Shown one piece after another: positions 23,802 to 32,610 of a DNA stretch of 35,851 nt; the stretch's first letter is position 1, and the number at the start of each line of letters is the position of its first letter. The DNA is from Alphaproteobacteria bacterium UBA3773. GTDB lineage: Bacteria > Pseudomonadota > Alphaproteobacteria > RF32 > CAG-239. The notes below the pieces were generated by a model that was not told the DNA's origin, searched no databases, and saw nothing but the letters and a program-made list of their open reading frames with translations. A program made the translations under genes and the position numbers. The stretch covers positions 20,113-55,963 of the forward strand of contig DFFP01000024.1 of NCBI GenBank assembly GCA_002372275.1. Reading direction: 5' to 3'.

Positions 23802-24386
23802 ATGAAGATACTGGAAAACACATATCACAAAATGCTCGAGCTTTCGGAGGGCAAGGGTGCCATGATGGCGCTTTTTGCGGTTGCTTTTGCCGAAAGCTCG
23901 TTTTTTCCGATACCGCCGGATATCATGCTTGTTCCGATGGTTTTAGCCACCCCGAAAAAGGCTTATAAAATTGCATTATTTGCAACCCTTGCGTCCGTAC
24001 TTGGCGGCTATTTCGGTTATCTGATCGGTGCTGTTTTTTTTGATTTAATTGCGCGCCCGTTAATTGAATTTTATCATGCCATGCCTAAATTTGAAAAATT
24101 TCAAGAATACTATCAAATGTATGGTGCTTGGATTGTCTTTGGCGCCGGTTTAACCCCCTTCCCTTACAAAATCATCACCATTGCAAGCGGGGCAGTTCAT
24201 CTTGATTTAATTGTGTTTACCGTTGCCTCTGTATTGGCTCGCGGTGGCCGTTTCTTTATTGTCGCATGGCTACTTAAAAAATACGGTGCCCCGATGAAAA
24301 CCTTTATTGAAAAAAATCTCGGCTGGCTGACCGTTTTATTTTTAATTTTCCTCATCGGTGGCTTTGCCGTCTTAAAATACCTTTAA
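23802..24386 (+). CDS. DedA/YqaA-like (VTT domain) membrane protein
   Basis: 194-aa inner-membrane protein. It shows the two re-entrant-loop motifs of the VTT/DedA superfamily: FAESSFFPIPPDIMLVPM near residue 30 and GAGLTPFPYKIITIASGA near 115, the latter with the conserved Gly-x-x-Pro pattern. Several transmembrane helices and an RGGRF arginine motif near the end match. Members are thought to act as lipid scramblases or flippases (for example for undecaprenyl phosphate); the YqaA-type substrate is not settled. The ATG lies 3 nt after the secA stop without its own Shine-Dalgarno, so translation probably depends on coupling to secA. Confidence 0.87.
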   Translation: MKILENTYHKMLELSEGKGAMMALFAVAFAESSFFPIPPDIMLVPMVLATPKKAYKIALFATLASVLGGYFGYLIGAVFFDLIARPLIEFYHAMPKFEKFQEYYQMYGAWIVFGAGLTPFPYKIITIASGAVHLDLIVFTVASVLARGGRFFIVAWLLKKYGAPMKTFIEKNLGWLTVLFLIFLIGGFAVLKYL

Positions 24387-24412
24387 GCTTCCTCTTTTTC
24401 TAACCCCTATTT

Positions 24413-24566
24413 TCCCCTCCCCCTGAGCGTAGCGGTGAGGGGGGAGGAAGGGAGAGGGTGATTAAAAATACTTTCCATTCCCTTGTCATCCCTCGAGGTG
24501 CGCGGCGCGTCACCTCGTCAAGGGATCTAACCTTTAATCGCCCGCGCCTTGGCGCACAAAGGCGAT
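24413..24566. repeat. Cluster of palindromic intergenic repeats
   Basis: Three palindromes in the 338-bp gap after the DedA-like gene. First, TCCCCTCCCCC..GAGGGGGGAGG (24413-24447) around CTGAGCGTAGCGGT. Second, ATCCCT-CGAGGTG..CACCTCG-AGGGAT (24489-24526). Third, ATCGCC..GGCGAT (24537-24566). They are GC-rich and look like dispersed intergenic repeats; the first may double as a terminator for secA, but it lacks a T-run. A fourth, ACAAACCGTTGG/CCAACGGTTTGT at 24609-24638, also lacks a T-run on either strand close by. Confidence 0.55.
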
Positions 24567-24640
24567 TCTTCCAAATTTCCACTACCCATACATTACTCTT
24601 TTAAACGCACAAACCGTTGGCATAAACCAACGGTTTGTAC

Positions 24641-24675
24641 AAAAAATCCCCTTCGGATAACATCACCGAAGGGGG
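24641..24675 (-). terminator. Terminator of the cysteine-rich gene region
   Basis: TCCCCTTCGG / CCGAAGGGGG with a 9-nt loop. On the minus strand it is followed by six T (24641-24646). It lies about 50 nt past the stop at 24725. Confidence 0.8.
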
Positions 24676-24724
24676 AGTTTTTAGTAAGAAATAGACTCTA
24701 ACATCGCATTTTTCAAGTGTTCTC

Positions 24725-25351
24725 CTAAGGAAATGTAATACTCATTCCGCTATTCTCACACTCACCATTAACTGTAATGAGCCAATAACTACCATCATCA
24801 TCTAATGATTTAATAGTATATGGGCAGTTTTGAGAATTTATTTCTACATTAGAAATATTCTCTACTTCTAATTTAACAAGAACTTTCTGCCCTATTTTTA
24901 CTTCACTAGCCCAATAGTTATTACCATCAAACTGATCTATAACCATACAATAAGGAGCCTTTACCTTTCCACAATTAAATGTAGTATCGTTCGAAGAACC
25001 ATCGTTCGAAGAACTAGCCTTATTGCAGTTGCCACCACCCGGGCGTTGAAAGCTTACATATTCTGAATAACAATTAGCAGGTCTAGACTCTCCGTTTGCT
25101 AGCGTATACGTATACGCATGCGCAATTCCACAAATCCACTCTAGATCGAGGTTTAGCAAATCTCCTTTATTAACATATACCGGGGTAGCGCTGCTACTAC
25201 ATTTACGAGGACAATTCCCATCTTGACCTGTCTGCTGGTAAATAAGACAATTGCTGTGATCTATTGTTATTGTACCTGAGGTCTTTGGACAACAAGTGTA
25301 TGTTTGTGCAATACACGCATCATTTTCCTCTTTATAATAATTATCACACAT
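24725..25351 (-). CDS. Cysteine-rich ORF, likely the detached C-terminal part of the upstream secreted protein
   Basis: 208 codons, Cys-rich (CCPKTSG, CPRKCSSS and others) with Asn/Ser-rich stretches, including a small tandem SSNDGSSND. There is no signal peptide. It is in the same reading frame as the 25385-28600 gene: only one TAA and 11 further sense codons (THTRGDHYNGF) lie between the last codon of that gene and this ATG. No Shine-Dalgarno precedes ATG 25351. Its end (KVLVKLEVENISN..YWLITVNGECENSGMSITF) resembles in style the beta-rich end of the upstream ORF. It is either the tail of a split gene or a domain reached by readthrough; independent translation is doubtful. Confidence 0.5.
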   Translation of the reverse strand: MCDNYYKEENDACIAQTYTCCPKTSGTITIDHSNCLIYQQTGQDGNCPRKCSSSATPVYVNKGDLLNLDLEWICGIAHAYTYTLANGESRPANCYSEYVSFQRPGGGNCNKASSSNDGSSNDTTFNCGKVKAPYCMVIDQFDGNNYWASEVKIGQKVLVKLEVENISNVEINSQNCPYTIKSLDDDGSYWLITVNGECENSGMSITFP

Positions 25352-25384
25352 AAATCCATTGTAATGATCACCACGCGTATGAGT

Positions 25385-28300
25385 TTATAAAGTAAAATCA
25401 GTGCTTTCTATATCTATTGTTACTGTTTGGGGCGCACTCATTGATAAAGATTTTGTAATCACTTCTGCATTCCAGACCCATTCACCAGGAGCATATGTAC
25501 CAGCATATTGTCCATAAGTCCTATATAAACATTTACGTGTTGAACAAAACAGTTTAAGTGTAATGTTAGAATCTTCTTCAACAGGATATCTGTACGGACT
25601 GTTAAATGAAACAGTAACAGTATCTTCTGTATTACCTTGAATTTCGATTATACAAGTAGGTGGAACCCAGTTACCCGCCAAATCTTGGTTGCAACCATAT
25701 TCGTAATTACCAACATTATTGAATATGACTGTAAGGAGAGGATGACAACCCAATTGTCCATTCACAGACTTTTTACCATATCCACTATTACACTCCCAAC
25801 CTTCATGACGTTCAATACCATTAGCATCCGTACATGTGCCACCGGTATAGGAACTATGTTCCGGTTTAGAAGTATAAGTATAATTACAAGTTGATAATAC
25901 GCAATTACCATTTCCATCATCCTTATAGCCATGATTGTTATCGCAATCACATTCATAGGTGTTATGAAGATTATAAGCATAACCTTCTTCACATTGTCCA
26001 TACTTGACGTACCAACAACTATTACCATAACTGTCAGCCACTTGACGTACACACTCGAGAGCATGTTCAGGACAATTATCATGACCACCACTATGAAGTA
26101 TTATATCACAATGAAATTCACATCCGCCCTGATGATCATCACGGTAGCCTTCACTAGAATTGCAGACGCATTTATCACCGGATTTAACCCAATGTTGAGA
26201 AGCATTACAATCAGTGAGGTTGTCTTGAACTTGGACGCAAGCATGAGCCGAATTAACATGGATTGGATAAATTCCACCATTTTCTAAAATACATATTTGA
26301 TCATAACAATAATCGCCAAAGCACTCTTTAAAATCAGTATTCCAACTCGAGCTTCCTTTCTTAGGGCCAAATGCATCACATGCATCAGTAGAATCGCTAT
26401 ACCATCCTTGGCTTTCGTCACATGTGCCGTTCGGAACGGTATCCGCTTTATGACAACTTCCGTCATTATTATGGCGGATCGTATAGAAAGAGCCACCTTT
26501 CGTACACGTATCAGAATCTTTATAGGTTAATCCCTGTGTTGTACAAGCGTTTTCAGGATTAGCAGACCATCCATTTCCGCATTCGCAATCGGAACCGGCC
26601 GCATTTAAGATTAAGCCTTGAGCAGGGTCGCAGGTCCCGTTAAAGAGACAGCTTTGGCCGTCATCAGAAATCCTGTAACCTTGTTCGCATTGACCGACCA
26701 AACAACGAGGTTTCTGACCGCAAGCCTCATACCTTTTGAGATTGACCACATGTGCAGGCTTTGCAGAGCAAAGGGCAACCGTTGCCGAGTTCGGAATACA
26801 ATCATTTGTCGGGTCAGAATCTTCGGTCAAATCATCTGATCCTGAGCCGCTACAAAGATTTGCAACGCAAGATTTATATGTGCCGTCGCAACAGGCGGTG
26901 TTTTCATCCAAACGACCGAATTCTCCTTTATTAGAAACATTCCAAGAGCAGCCGAGTCCAGCAGTGTCACATGTACACTTATTACATGTTTTACCACCGC
27001 TTTGAATGACTTCGTCACCAACTTTTTGTGCTTTAATCTTCCAGCCTATCGTCCCTTTAGAACCATTGGTGCAGTCTTTAGCTGACTGAATACCGGTGCT
27101 GTATTCATTTGCACAACCGACAAGCTTACAATCTCCGTTTTTCATTGTATACCCTTCCAAACAATCCTTCGGTACATAATATGTCTTACCGCAAGCTTCA
27201 TGTCTTTCATGCGTTTTCACACCCTCTGAAGGCGTTGTCGTTCCAAACGGGAATGAACATTCGCTGTAACTACCGTCGCAACACGGAACGGATGCAATAC
27301 CTTCACCAATCAATGTACCTCCGTTCCCCGACGCATTATTTGTATACTTACAATAACCTTTGCTTCGTGCTAATTCAATATCACATTCACACTGTTCGCA
27401 ATCAGCCTCACCGCTCGTACCTTGTTGATAAGGACTACCGTTATAGCCGTGCATAATGCCGTGTTCCGCGTCATCACAATGAAGTGCTTCTGTCGTAAAT
27501 CCTTCCGGACATTCGGCAACCACACATATGCCTAAATTTTCATTTAATTCATAACCTTCGTTACATTCATACACGCGATAGCATCCGCCGACTTCCTTAC
27601 ATTCTTTAACACTTTCTGCAAGTTCGCACGCATCTTGCGTCGGATAGCAACCTTCTTTATTTTCACAGAACATATATCTGCCGTCAAACGGACATTTCAC
27701 ACCGACCTCTCCGGCTTTTTGTGTTCCGGCAGGGCAGAAACCGCCTGTTGCACCCTGAACAAAGCCTAAATCAACACAGTCTGTGATCGTACGAGTCAAA
27801 TACTCGCCGCCGTATGTTTGTACGCCGTTTACTTTTTTAGGTGCACAATAAACGGTTTCCAAATTCGATTCACCGTTTGTTCTGCATAATCTTTCATCAC
27901 ATAAAGCGCACGTCAACTCGCCATCATTTGCCGTCACATACGAAATCGGCATCAAACAACCGTTTGCGTTGCTTTCACACGAACCGTTTGTCCAACCGTT
28001 GGCACATTCGCACTCTTTATATTTATAGTTTGTATCATGCGGGCTCTTACAACCGACCGTGGTATCGCCTGCTCCCGTCGGAGCTTTCAAACCTGTCATA
28101 CTATCACATTCATAAGGATATCCGTTACAATTACAATCTTTATAATAAACACGTCCGTTTGGCAATGCACAAGCTCCGACACCCCGACTGTTATCATTTT
28201 CATCGCTTTTAGCGCATTTTCCGGTTCCATCGCCGAGATATTTGTATTCATACGTACACGAAATATGTTCAGCCGAACAACCGCATTCCTGAGAATATCC

Positions 28301-28600
28301 CGTTTCACAAACCCATCCCGGATGCTGATTAATCACATCCCACGAAATCACGTCGCCGCGGCATCCGCACTTATAATAAGTTGTTCCGTTATCATTCGTA
28401 CAAGACTCGATTGTTTCTTTACCGACATCTTCGCAAGGCGTCGTTTCCGTAAACCCTTTACAGTCGTTATACTTTGCTTTTGAAAGCGAAACACACTTAC
28501 CACCGATGAGAACATTCGGCAAAAAGCACACCTTAGCCTCAGCAGCAGTTGTACACAATGAAAACATACCTAAAAGTAAAAAAGCCCATATTTTACGCAT
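25385..28600 (-). CDS. Large cysteine-rich secreted protein
   Basis: About 1071 aa. The signal peptide MRKIWAFLLLGMFSLCTTAAEA is followed by a very Cys-rich ectodomain built of many short modules of the type C-x(n)-C-x-C-GY/W (for example RCLVGQCEQGYRISDDGQ, CECGNGWSANPENAC), loosely EGF-like. The last 100 residues (VIFNNVGNYEYGC to SMSAPQTVTIDIES) have few Cys and look like a beta sandwich. I recognise no named family. Disulfide-rich repeats suggest an extracellular or surface role, perhaps adhesion or host contact. ATG 28600 follows AAGGA at 9 nt; the frame opens 31 codons earlier, but that part would bury the signal peptide. The ORF ends at a TAA beyond which the same frame stays open to 24725. 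Confidence 0.75.
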   Translation of the reverse strand: MRKIWAFLLLGMFSLCTTAAEAKVCFLPNVLIGGKCVSLSKAKYNDCKGFTETTPCEDVGKETIESCTNDNGTTYYKCGCRGDVISWDVINQHPGWVCETGYSQECGCSAEHISCTYEYKYLGDGTGKCAKSDENDNSRGVGACALPNGRVYYKDCNCNGYPYECDSMTGLKAPTGAGDTTVGCKSPHDTNYKYKECECANGWTNGSCESNANGCLMPISYVTANDGELTCALCDERLCRTNGESNLETVYCAPKKVNGVQTYGGEYLTRTITDCVDLGFVQGATGGFCPAGTQKAGEVGVKCPFDGRYMFCENKEGCYPTQDACELAESVKECKEVGGCYRVYECNEGYELNENLGICVVAECPEGFTTEALHCDDAEHGIMHGYNGSPYQQGTSGEADCEQCECDIELARSKGYCKYTNNASGNGGTLIGEGIASVPCCDGSYSECSFPFGTTTPSEGVKTHERHEACGKTYYVPKDCLEGYTMKNGDCKLVGCANEYSTGIQSAKDCTNGSKGTIGWKIKAQKVGDEVIQSGGKTCNKCTCDTAGLGCSWNVSNKGEFGRLDENTACCDGTYKSCVANLCSGSGSDDLTEDSDPTNDCIPNSATVALCSAKPAHVVNLKRYEACGQKPRCLVGQCEQGYRISDDGQSCLFNGTCDPAQGLILNAAGSDCECGNGWSANPENACTTQGLTYKDSDTCTKGGSFYTIRHNNDGSCHKADTVPNGTCDESQGWYSDSTDACDAFGPKKGSSSWNTDFKECFGDYCYDQICILENGGIYPIHVNSAHACVQVQDNLTDCNASQHWVKSGDKCVCNSSEGYRDDHQGGCEFHCDIILHSGGHDNCPEHALECVRQVADSYGNSCWYVKYGQCEEGYAYNLHNTYECDCDNNHGYKDDGNGNCVLSTCNYTYTSKPEHSSYTGGTCTDANGIERHEGWECNSGYGKKSVNGQLGCHPLLTVIFNNVGNYEYGCNQDLAGNWVPPTCIIEIQGNTEDTVTVSFNSPYRYPVEEDSNITLKLFCSTRKCLYRTYGQYAGTYAPGEWVWNAEVITKSLSMSAPQTVTIDIESTDFTL

Positions 28601-28824
28601 GACCGAATGTCCTTTATAAATAGTTATCTTGGCACCAAAGATAAACCAAAAAACGAGAATCGTCAAGGTTTTTCTTCTCAGTTCATTGTACATTATTTTT
28701 TACATTTTTTATGTGAATTTTTTGTAACAGTTTTGAAAAAAATACATTCAAAAGCAGTTCATTAAAAATTAAGAACTTTCATGTATATTCTTCTTTATTT
28801 CATACCACATAAAAGGAGAAAACA

Positions 28825-29160
28825 ATGTCTAAAAAAGCCTATATTTTAACCTTAATTATCGCATTAGTTGCCATTTTGGCCGCCTTTGTTTTGAACTACA
28901 CTCCCATAACAAAAGAAGTTTCAAAAATCTTCGGTAATATGCAAATTTTATGGCTTGCCGGATCTGCTTGTTTGATTTCGCTTGCGCTCGTGAAAAAAAG
29001 CGGATACTGGCTGATTTCACTCGGTCTTTCCATCGTTGCAGCCCTTTTAATTCAGTGGCTTGTGATCGGAGCTCCGATTGTTTTAATTGACATTATCTAT
29101 AAGGCCATTGCTTATCTTGTGTATGCATATCTTGTTTACGTTCTTCGTTATGTTATTTAA
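28825..29160 (+). CDS. Small hypothetical membrane protein
   Basis: 111 aa with four predicted transmembrane helices (about 6-25, 40-56, 61-83, 86-108) and no recognised family. AAGGAG lies 7 nt before the ATG. It is monocistronic, divergent from the cysteine-rich gene and followed by a shared terminator with clpB. Confidence 0.65.
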   Translation: MSKKAYILTLIIALVAILAAFVLNYTPITKEVSKIFGNMQILWLAGSACLISLALVKKSGYWLISLGLSIVAALLIQWLVIGAPIVLIDIIYKAIAYLVYAYLVYVLRYVI

Positions 29161-29172
29161 TCTGAAAACACT

Positions 29173-29205
29173 AAAAAACCACCGTGCACAAACGGTGGTT
29201 TTTTT
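29173..29205. terminator. Bidirectional terminator between the small membrane gene and clpB
   Basis: AAAAAACCACCGT-GCACAA-ACGGTGGTTTTTTT: a perfect stem with A-run and T-run on opposite sides, suited to end both converging transcripts. Confidence 0.9.
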
Positions 29206-29220
29206 CAATACAAAAATGAT

Positions 29221-31725
29221 TTATTCTAAAATCAAACGCTTTGAATCTGATGAAACAGAAACATTATCACCTTCTTTAACGCGTCCATCTAAAATCATCA
29301 TAGCCAGCGGATTTTCAATTTCGTTTTCAATCAGCCTTTTTAAGGGTCTTGCACCAAAATCGGCATCATAACCTTTGTTTGCAATATAATCTTTGGCCCG
29401 ATCATCTAAATTGATAGTGATATGCTTATTTTGTAAACGTTTTTGAAGCCGTTTAATTTGAATATCCGCAATTTCTTTAATGTGTTCTTTCGAAAGGGGT
29501 TTAAACACAATCACTTCATCCAAACGATTGATAAATTCGGGCTTAAAAAATGATTTCAGCATTTCGCGCACATCTTTGACATCTTCACCTGTCCCCAAAT
29601 TAGAGGTCATAATCAAAAATGTATTTTTAAAATCAACCGTCCGACCTTGTCCGTCGGTTAATCTTCCGTCGTCTAAAACCTGAAGCAAAATGTTAAACAC
29701 ATCCGGATGTGCTTTTTCCACCTCATCAAACAAAATCACCTGATAAGGACGACGTCTGACAGCTTCGGTCAAAACCCCGCCTTCGTCATAGCCAACATAT
29801 CCCGGAGGCGCGCCGATCAAACGAGCCACGCTGTGTTTTTCCATATATTCACTCATATCAATACGCAGAATTGCCTTTTCGTCATCAAACAAAAACTCGG
29901 CAAGTGTTTTGGCAAGTTCTGTTTTTCCGACGCCTGTGGGTCCCAAAAACATGAACGAACCGATCGGTTTGTTTTCATCCGTGATGCCGGCACGCGAACG
30001 TCTGACAGCGTTTGAAACGGCAACGATAGCCTCATTTTGCCCCACCACGCGGGCAGCAAGAATATCTTCCATCTTGAGCAATTTTTCTTTTTCGCTGGCC
30101 ATTAATTTTTGCACCGGCACCCCCGTCCATTTTGAAACAACTTCGGCAATCATATCAGGTGTCACGACCTCTAACCTTTTTTGCTCATCAGAAGCTTTTG
30201 TTATTTCTTCCAAACGTTTTTCAAGTTCCGGAATTTCTTTATATTGCAGTTCGCCTGCACGCTCATATTGTCCTGCCCGAAGTGCAAGCTCTGCTTCTAT
30301 GCGTGCTTTATCCAAGTTTTGACGGATGGTACCTGCCTCTTTCAAGCTTGACTTTCGCTCACTCCATTTTGCATTTTCAAGCGCCGATTTTTCGCTTAAA
30401 TCCGCAATTTCTTCTTCCAGTTTTTTTAATCTTTCTTTTGAAACAGCATCTGTTTCTTTTTTCAAAGCCTCGCGTTCAATTTTAAGTTGAATTAAGTGCC
30501 TGTCGAGCTCATCTAGAGATTCCGGTTTTGAATCAAGCGCAATTTTGAGCCTGCTTGCCGCCTCATCGACCAAATCAATCGCTTTATCTGGCAAAAATCG
30601 GTCTGTAATATACCTATCTGACAAAACAGCCGCCGACACAAGCGCTGCGTCCGAAATTTTGACGCCGTGATGAAGCTCATATTTTTCTTTAATTCCGCGC
30701 AAAATCGAAACCGTATCATTTACATTCGGTTCACCGATATATACCGGTTGAAAACGTCTGGCAAAAGCCGCATCTTTTTCAATATATTTTTGATATTCTT
30801 TTAAGGTCGTTGCCCCCACACAATGGAGCTCACCTCTGGCCAGTGCCGGCTTTAAAAGATTTGACGCATCCATCGAGCCTTCGCTTGCCCCTGCCCCGAC
30901 CACGGTATGCATTTCATCGATAAATAAAATAATCTCACCGTTTGAAGCACTCACTTCTTTTAAAACGGCTTTTAATCGTTCTTCAAATTCACCGCGATAT
31001 TTAGCCCCTGCAATGAGCGCTCCCATATCAAGGGCGAGCAAACGTTTTCCTAAAATACTTTCGGGCACATCACCTGCCACAATCCGAAGTGCTAAACCTT
31101 CAACGATTGCCGTTTTACCGACCCCCGGCTCACCGATTAAAATCGGGTTATTTTTGGTGCGCCGTGACAAAACCTGAATGGTGTGCCTGATTTCTTCATC
31201 ACGCCCAATGACCGGATCCAATTTTCCGTCTTTGGCGCGTTTTGTAAAATCAATAGCAAATTTTTTCAAGGCCTCAAACGTATCTTCGGCTGTTTTGGAT
31301 GTTGCCGCCACCCCGCCGCGCATCTCGTTAATTGCCTTATTTAATTTTTTTAAATCGACGCCATAATCCTTATAAGCTAAAAGTGCCTGCAACAACCTTT
31401 CAACCGTGATATATGTATCGCCTGATTTGGTGGCGATATTTTCAGCCTGTCCCAAAACCTTCAAAAAATTCTGCGATGCCGAAACGGAAACGGCATTTCC
31501 TTCAACTTTCGGCAGTTTTTCAATATCTTCCTGCAATTTTTGAGAAACGCTTTGAGGATCGTTTCCGGCTTGTTTAATAAGCCTTGGCGCCAAACCTTCT
31601 TTATCATCAAGCATCACTTGAAGCAAATGCTCCGGCGCCACAAACTGATTTGAGAGCCTGCCTGCTAAATTTTGAGCATTTTGAATAAGTTCTTCGCTTT
31701 TTTCTGTTAATTTTTCCTGTATCAT
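29221..31725 (-). CDS. clpB: Disaggregase chaperone ClpB
   Basis: Hsp100 ATPase that, with DnaK, pulls proteins from aggregates. About 834 aa, slightly short of the usual 860. N-terminal Clp repeats (ELIQNAQNLAGRL..APEHLLQVML); AAA+ domain 1 with Walker A GEPGVGKT near 198; a coiled-coil M domain (about 395-510, DELDRHLIQLKIEREALKK onward) that marks it as ClpB rather than ClpA/C; AAA+ domain 2 with GPTGVGKT; C-terminus FGARPLKRLIE. The frame opens with GTG at 31734, but AGAGG is 8 nt before ATG 31725. A heat-shock type promoter lies upstream (31747-31775). Confidence 0.96.
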   Translation of the reverse strand: MIQEKLTEKSEELIQNAQNLAGRLSNQFVAPEHLLQVMLDDKEGLAPRLIKQAGNDPQSVSQKLQEDIEKLPKVEGNAVSVSASQNFLKVLGQAENIATKSGDTYITVERLLQALLAYKDYGVDLKKLNKAINEMRGGVAATSKTAEDTFEALKKFAIDFTKRAKDGKLDPVIGRDEEIRHTIQVLSRRTKNNPILIGEPGVGKTAIVEGLALRIVAGDVPESILGKRLLALDMGALIAGAKYRGEFEERLKAVLKEVSASNGEIILFIDEMHTVVGAGASEGSMDASNLLKPALARGELHCVGATTLKEYQKYIEKDAAFARRFQPVYIGEPNVNDTVSILRGIKEKYELHHGVKISDAALVSAAVLSDRYITDRFLPDKAIDLVDEAASRLKIALDSKPESLDELDRHLIQLKIEREALKKETDAVSKERLKKLEEEIADLSEKSALENAKWSERKSSLKEAGTIRQNLDKARIEAELALRAGQYERAGELQYKEIPELEKRLEEITKASDEQKRLEVVTPDMIAEVVSKWTGVPVQKLMASEKEKLLKMEDILAARVVGQNEAIVAVSNAVRRSRAGITDENKPIGSFMFLGPTGVGKTELAKTLAEFLFDDEKAILRIDMSEYMEKHSVARLIGAPPGYVGYDEGGVLTEAVRRRPYQVILFDEVEKAHPDVFNILLQVLDDGRLTDGQGRTVDFKNTFLIMTSNLGTGEDVKDVREMLKSFFKPEFINRLDEVIVFKPLSKEHIKEIADIQIKRLQKRLQNKHITINLDDRAKDYIANKGYDADFGARPLKRLIENEIENPLAMMILDGRVKEGDNVSVSSDSKRLILE

Positions 31726-31746
31726 TTTAATCACCTCTATAAAAAA

Positions 31747-31775
31747 ATATAGGAAGCTGAATTTTCAAAAGCAAG
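31747..31775 (-). promoter_or_regulatory. RpoH (sigma-32) type promoter of clpB
   Basis: Minus strand CTTG (31772-31775), 18-nt spacer, CCTATAT (31747-31753). This matches the alphaproteobacterial RpoH consensus CTTG-N17/18-CYTATNT, at a sensible distance from the clpB ATG. Confidence 0.65.
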
Positions 31776-31850
31776 TTTCGTGTGAATAACAGCAAAAAAA
31801 AGCCCCATAATGCATAAATCGTGCTATTTTTCTTAAAACAGGAGAAAACC

Positions 31851-32516
31851 ATGAAACAAAAATTCAAAAATATATTCTGGGATGTTGACGGCGTTTTGGC
31901 CGATTTGAATTTTGCTTACTTTAATTTTTTAAAAAATCATCCGAAATATCGCGATACATATCAAAACCTAAAGTGGGAAGATTTGCCGACCGTCCTGCCG
32001 ATTGCCGAAAAATACGGTGCGCTCGAGCTTAAAACGCACCCAACCTGCGGCATTCAAATGGATAAAGACTTTTGTGCAAGTCCCGAGTTTTTTGAAAACA
32101 GACCGCTTTATAAAGATGTTATTGAAACATTAAAAGAACTTCATCAAAAAGGCTATAAACAATTTACCATGTCTGCCACGTTTAATGTTGAAGTGAAAAA
32201 GAAATTTTTAAATAAACTGCTTGCTGATGTCACCGATTTTTTAACCATCGAATGTGTCGAACATAAAGCTTTTATGCACGATAGCGCCAAAGTGGACCAG
32301 CTTAAATATTGCCTTGAAAAATATAACCTTCAAAAGGAAGAAACCGTTTTGGTCGACGACCGAATTTATAATATTGACGCCGCTTTAACCGTGGGTATTT
32401 TTCCTGTTCGCATGCGCTGCGAATTCACAACACCGCTTCCTCAACTTCCTCAATACAAAAATGTTCCCGAAGTACATAACATGATTGAATTTAAAAACTG
32501 GCTTGAGCAAAATTAA
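31851..32516 (+). CDS. HAD superfamily hydrolase
   Basis: 221 aa. HAD motif I DVDGVL (near residue 10, nucleophile Asp and acid/base Asp), a helical cap domain, motif II Ser/Thr in FTMSAT near 109, a motif III Lys in VEVKKKF or DSAKVDQLK, and motif IV VDDRIYNIDAA near 169. It probably hydrolyses a phosphate ester in the cytoplasm; the phosphoglycolate phosphatase-like plan does not fix the substrate. AGGAG lies 8 nt before ATG 31851; an in-frame start at 31821 lacks such a site. It is divergent from clpB. Confidence 0.82.
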   Translation: MKQKFKNIFWDVDGVLADLNFAYFNFLKNHPKYRDTYQNLKWEDLPTVLPIAEKYGALELKTHPTCGIQMDKDFCASPEFFENRPLYKDVIETLKELHQKGYKQFTMSATFNVEVKKKFLNKLLADVTDFLTIECVEHKAFMHDSAKVDQLKYCLEKYNLQKEETVLVDDRIYNIDAALTVGIFPVRMRCEFTTPLPQLPQYKNVPEVHNMIEFKNWLEQN

Positions 32517-32533
32517 ATCATTTTAAAAAATAA

Positions 32534-32562
32534 TTGACAAAACACAAAATAAGTATTACCAT
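32534..32562 (+). promoter_or_regulatory. Promoter of the YdcF-like gene
   Basis: TTGACA (32534-32539), exact 17-nt spacer, TACCAT (32557-32562), about 48 nt before the ATG. Confidence 0.6.
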
Positions 32563-32610
32563 GCAAATGATACTTTATAATGATTTCAATTAACTAAAAA
32601 TAATTATCCT

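Noticed and set aside
25637..28483. Several long open frames on the plus strand opposite the cysteine-rich gene
   Set aside because: They mirror the Cys/Gly-rich codon pattern of the minus-strand gene, lack ribosome sites and encode improbable low-complexity proteins.
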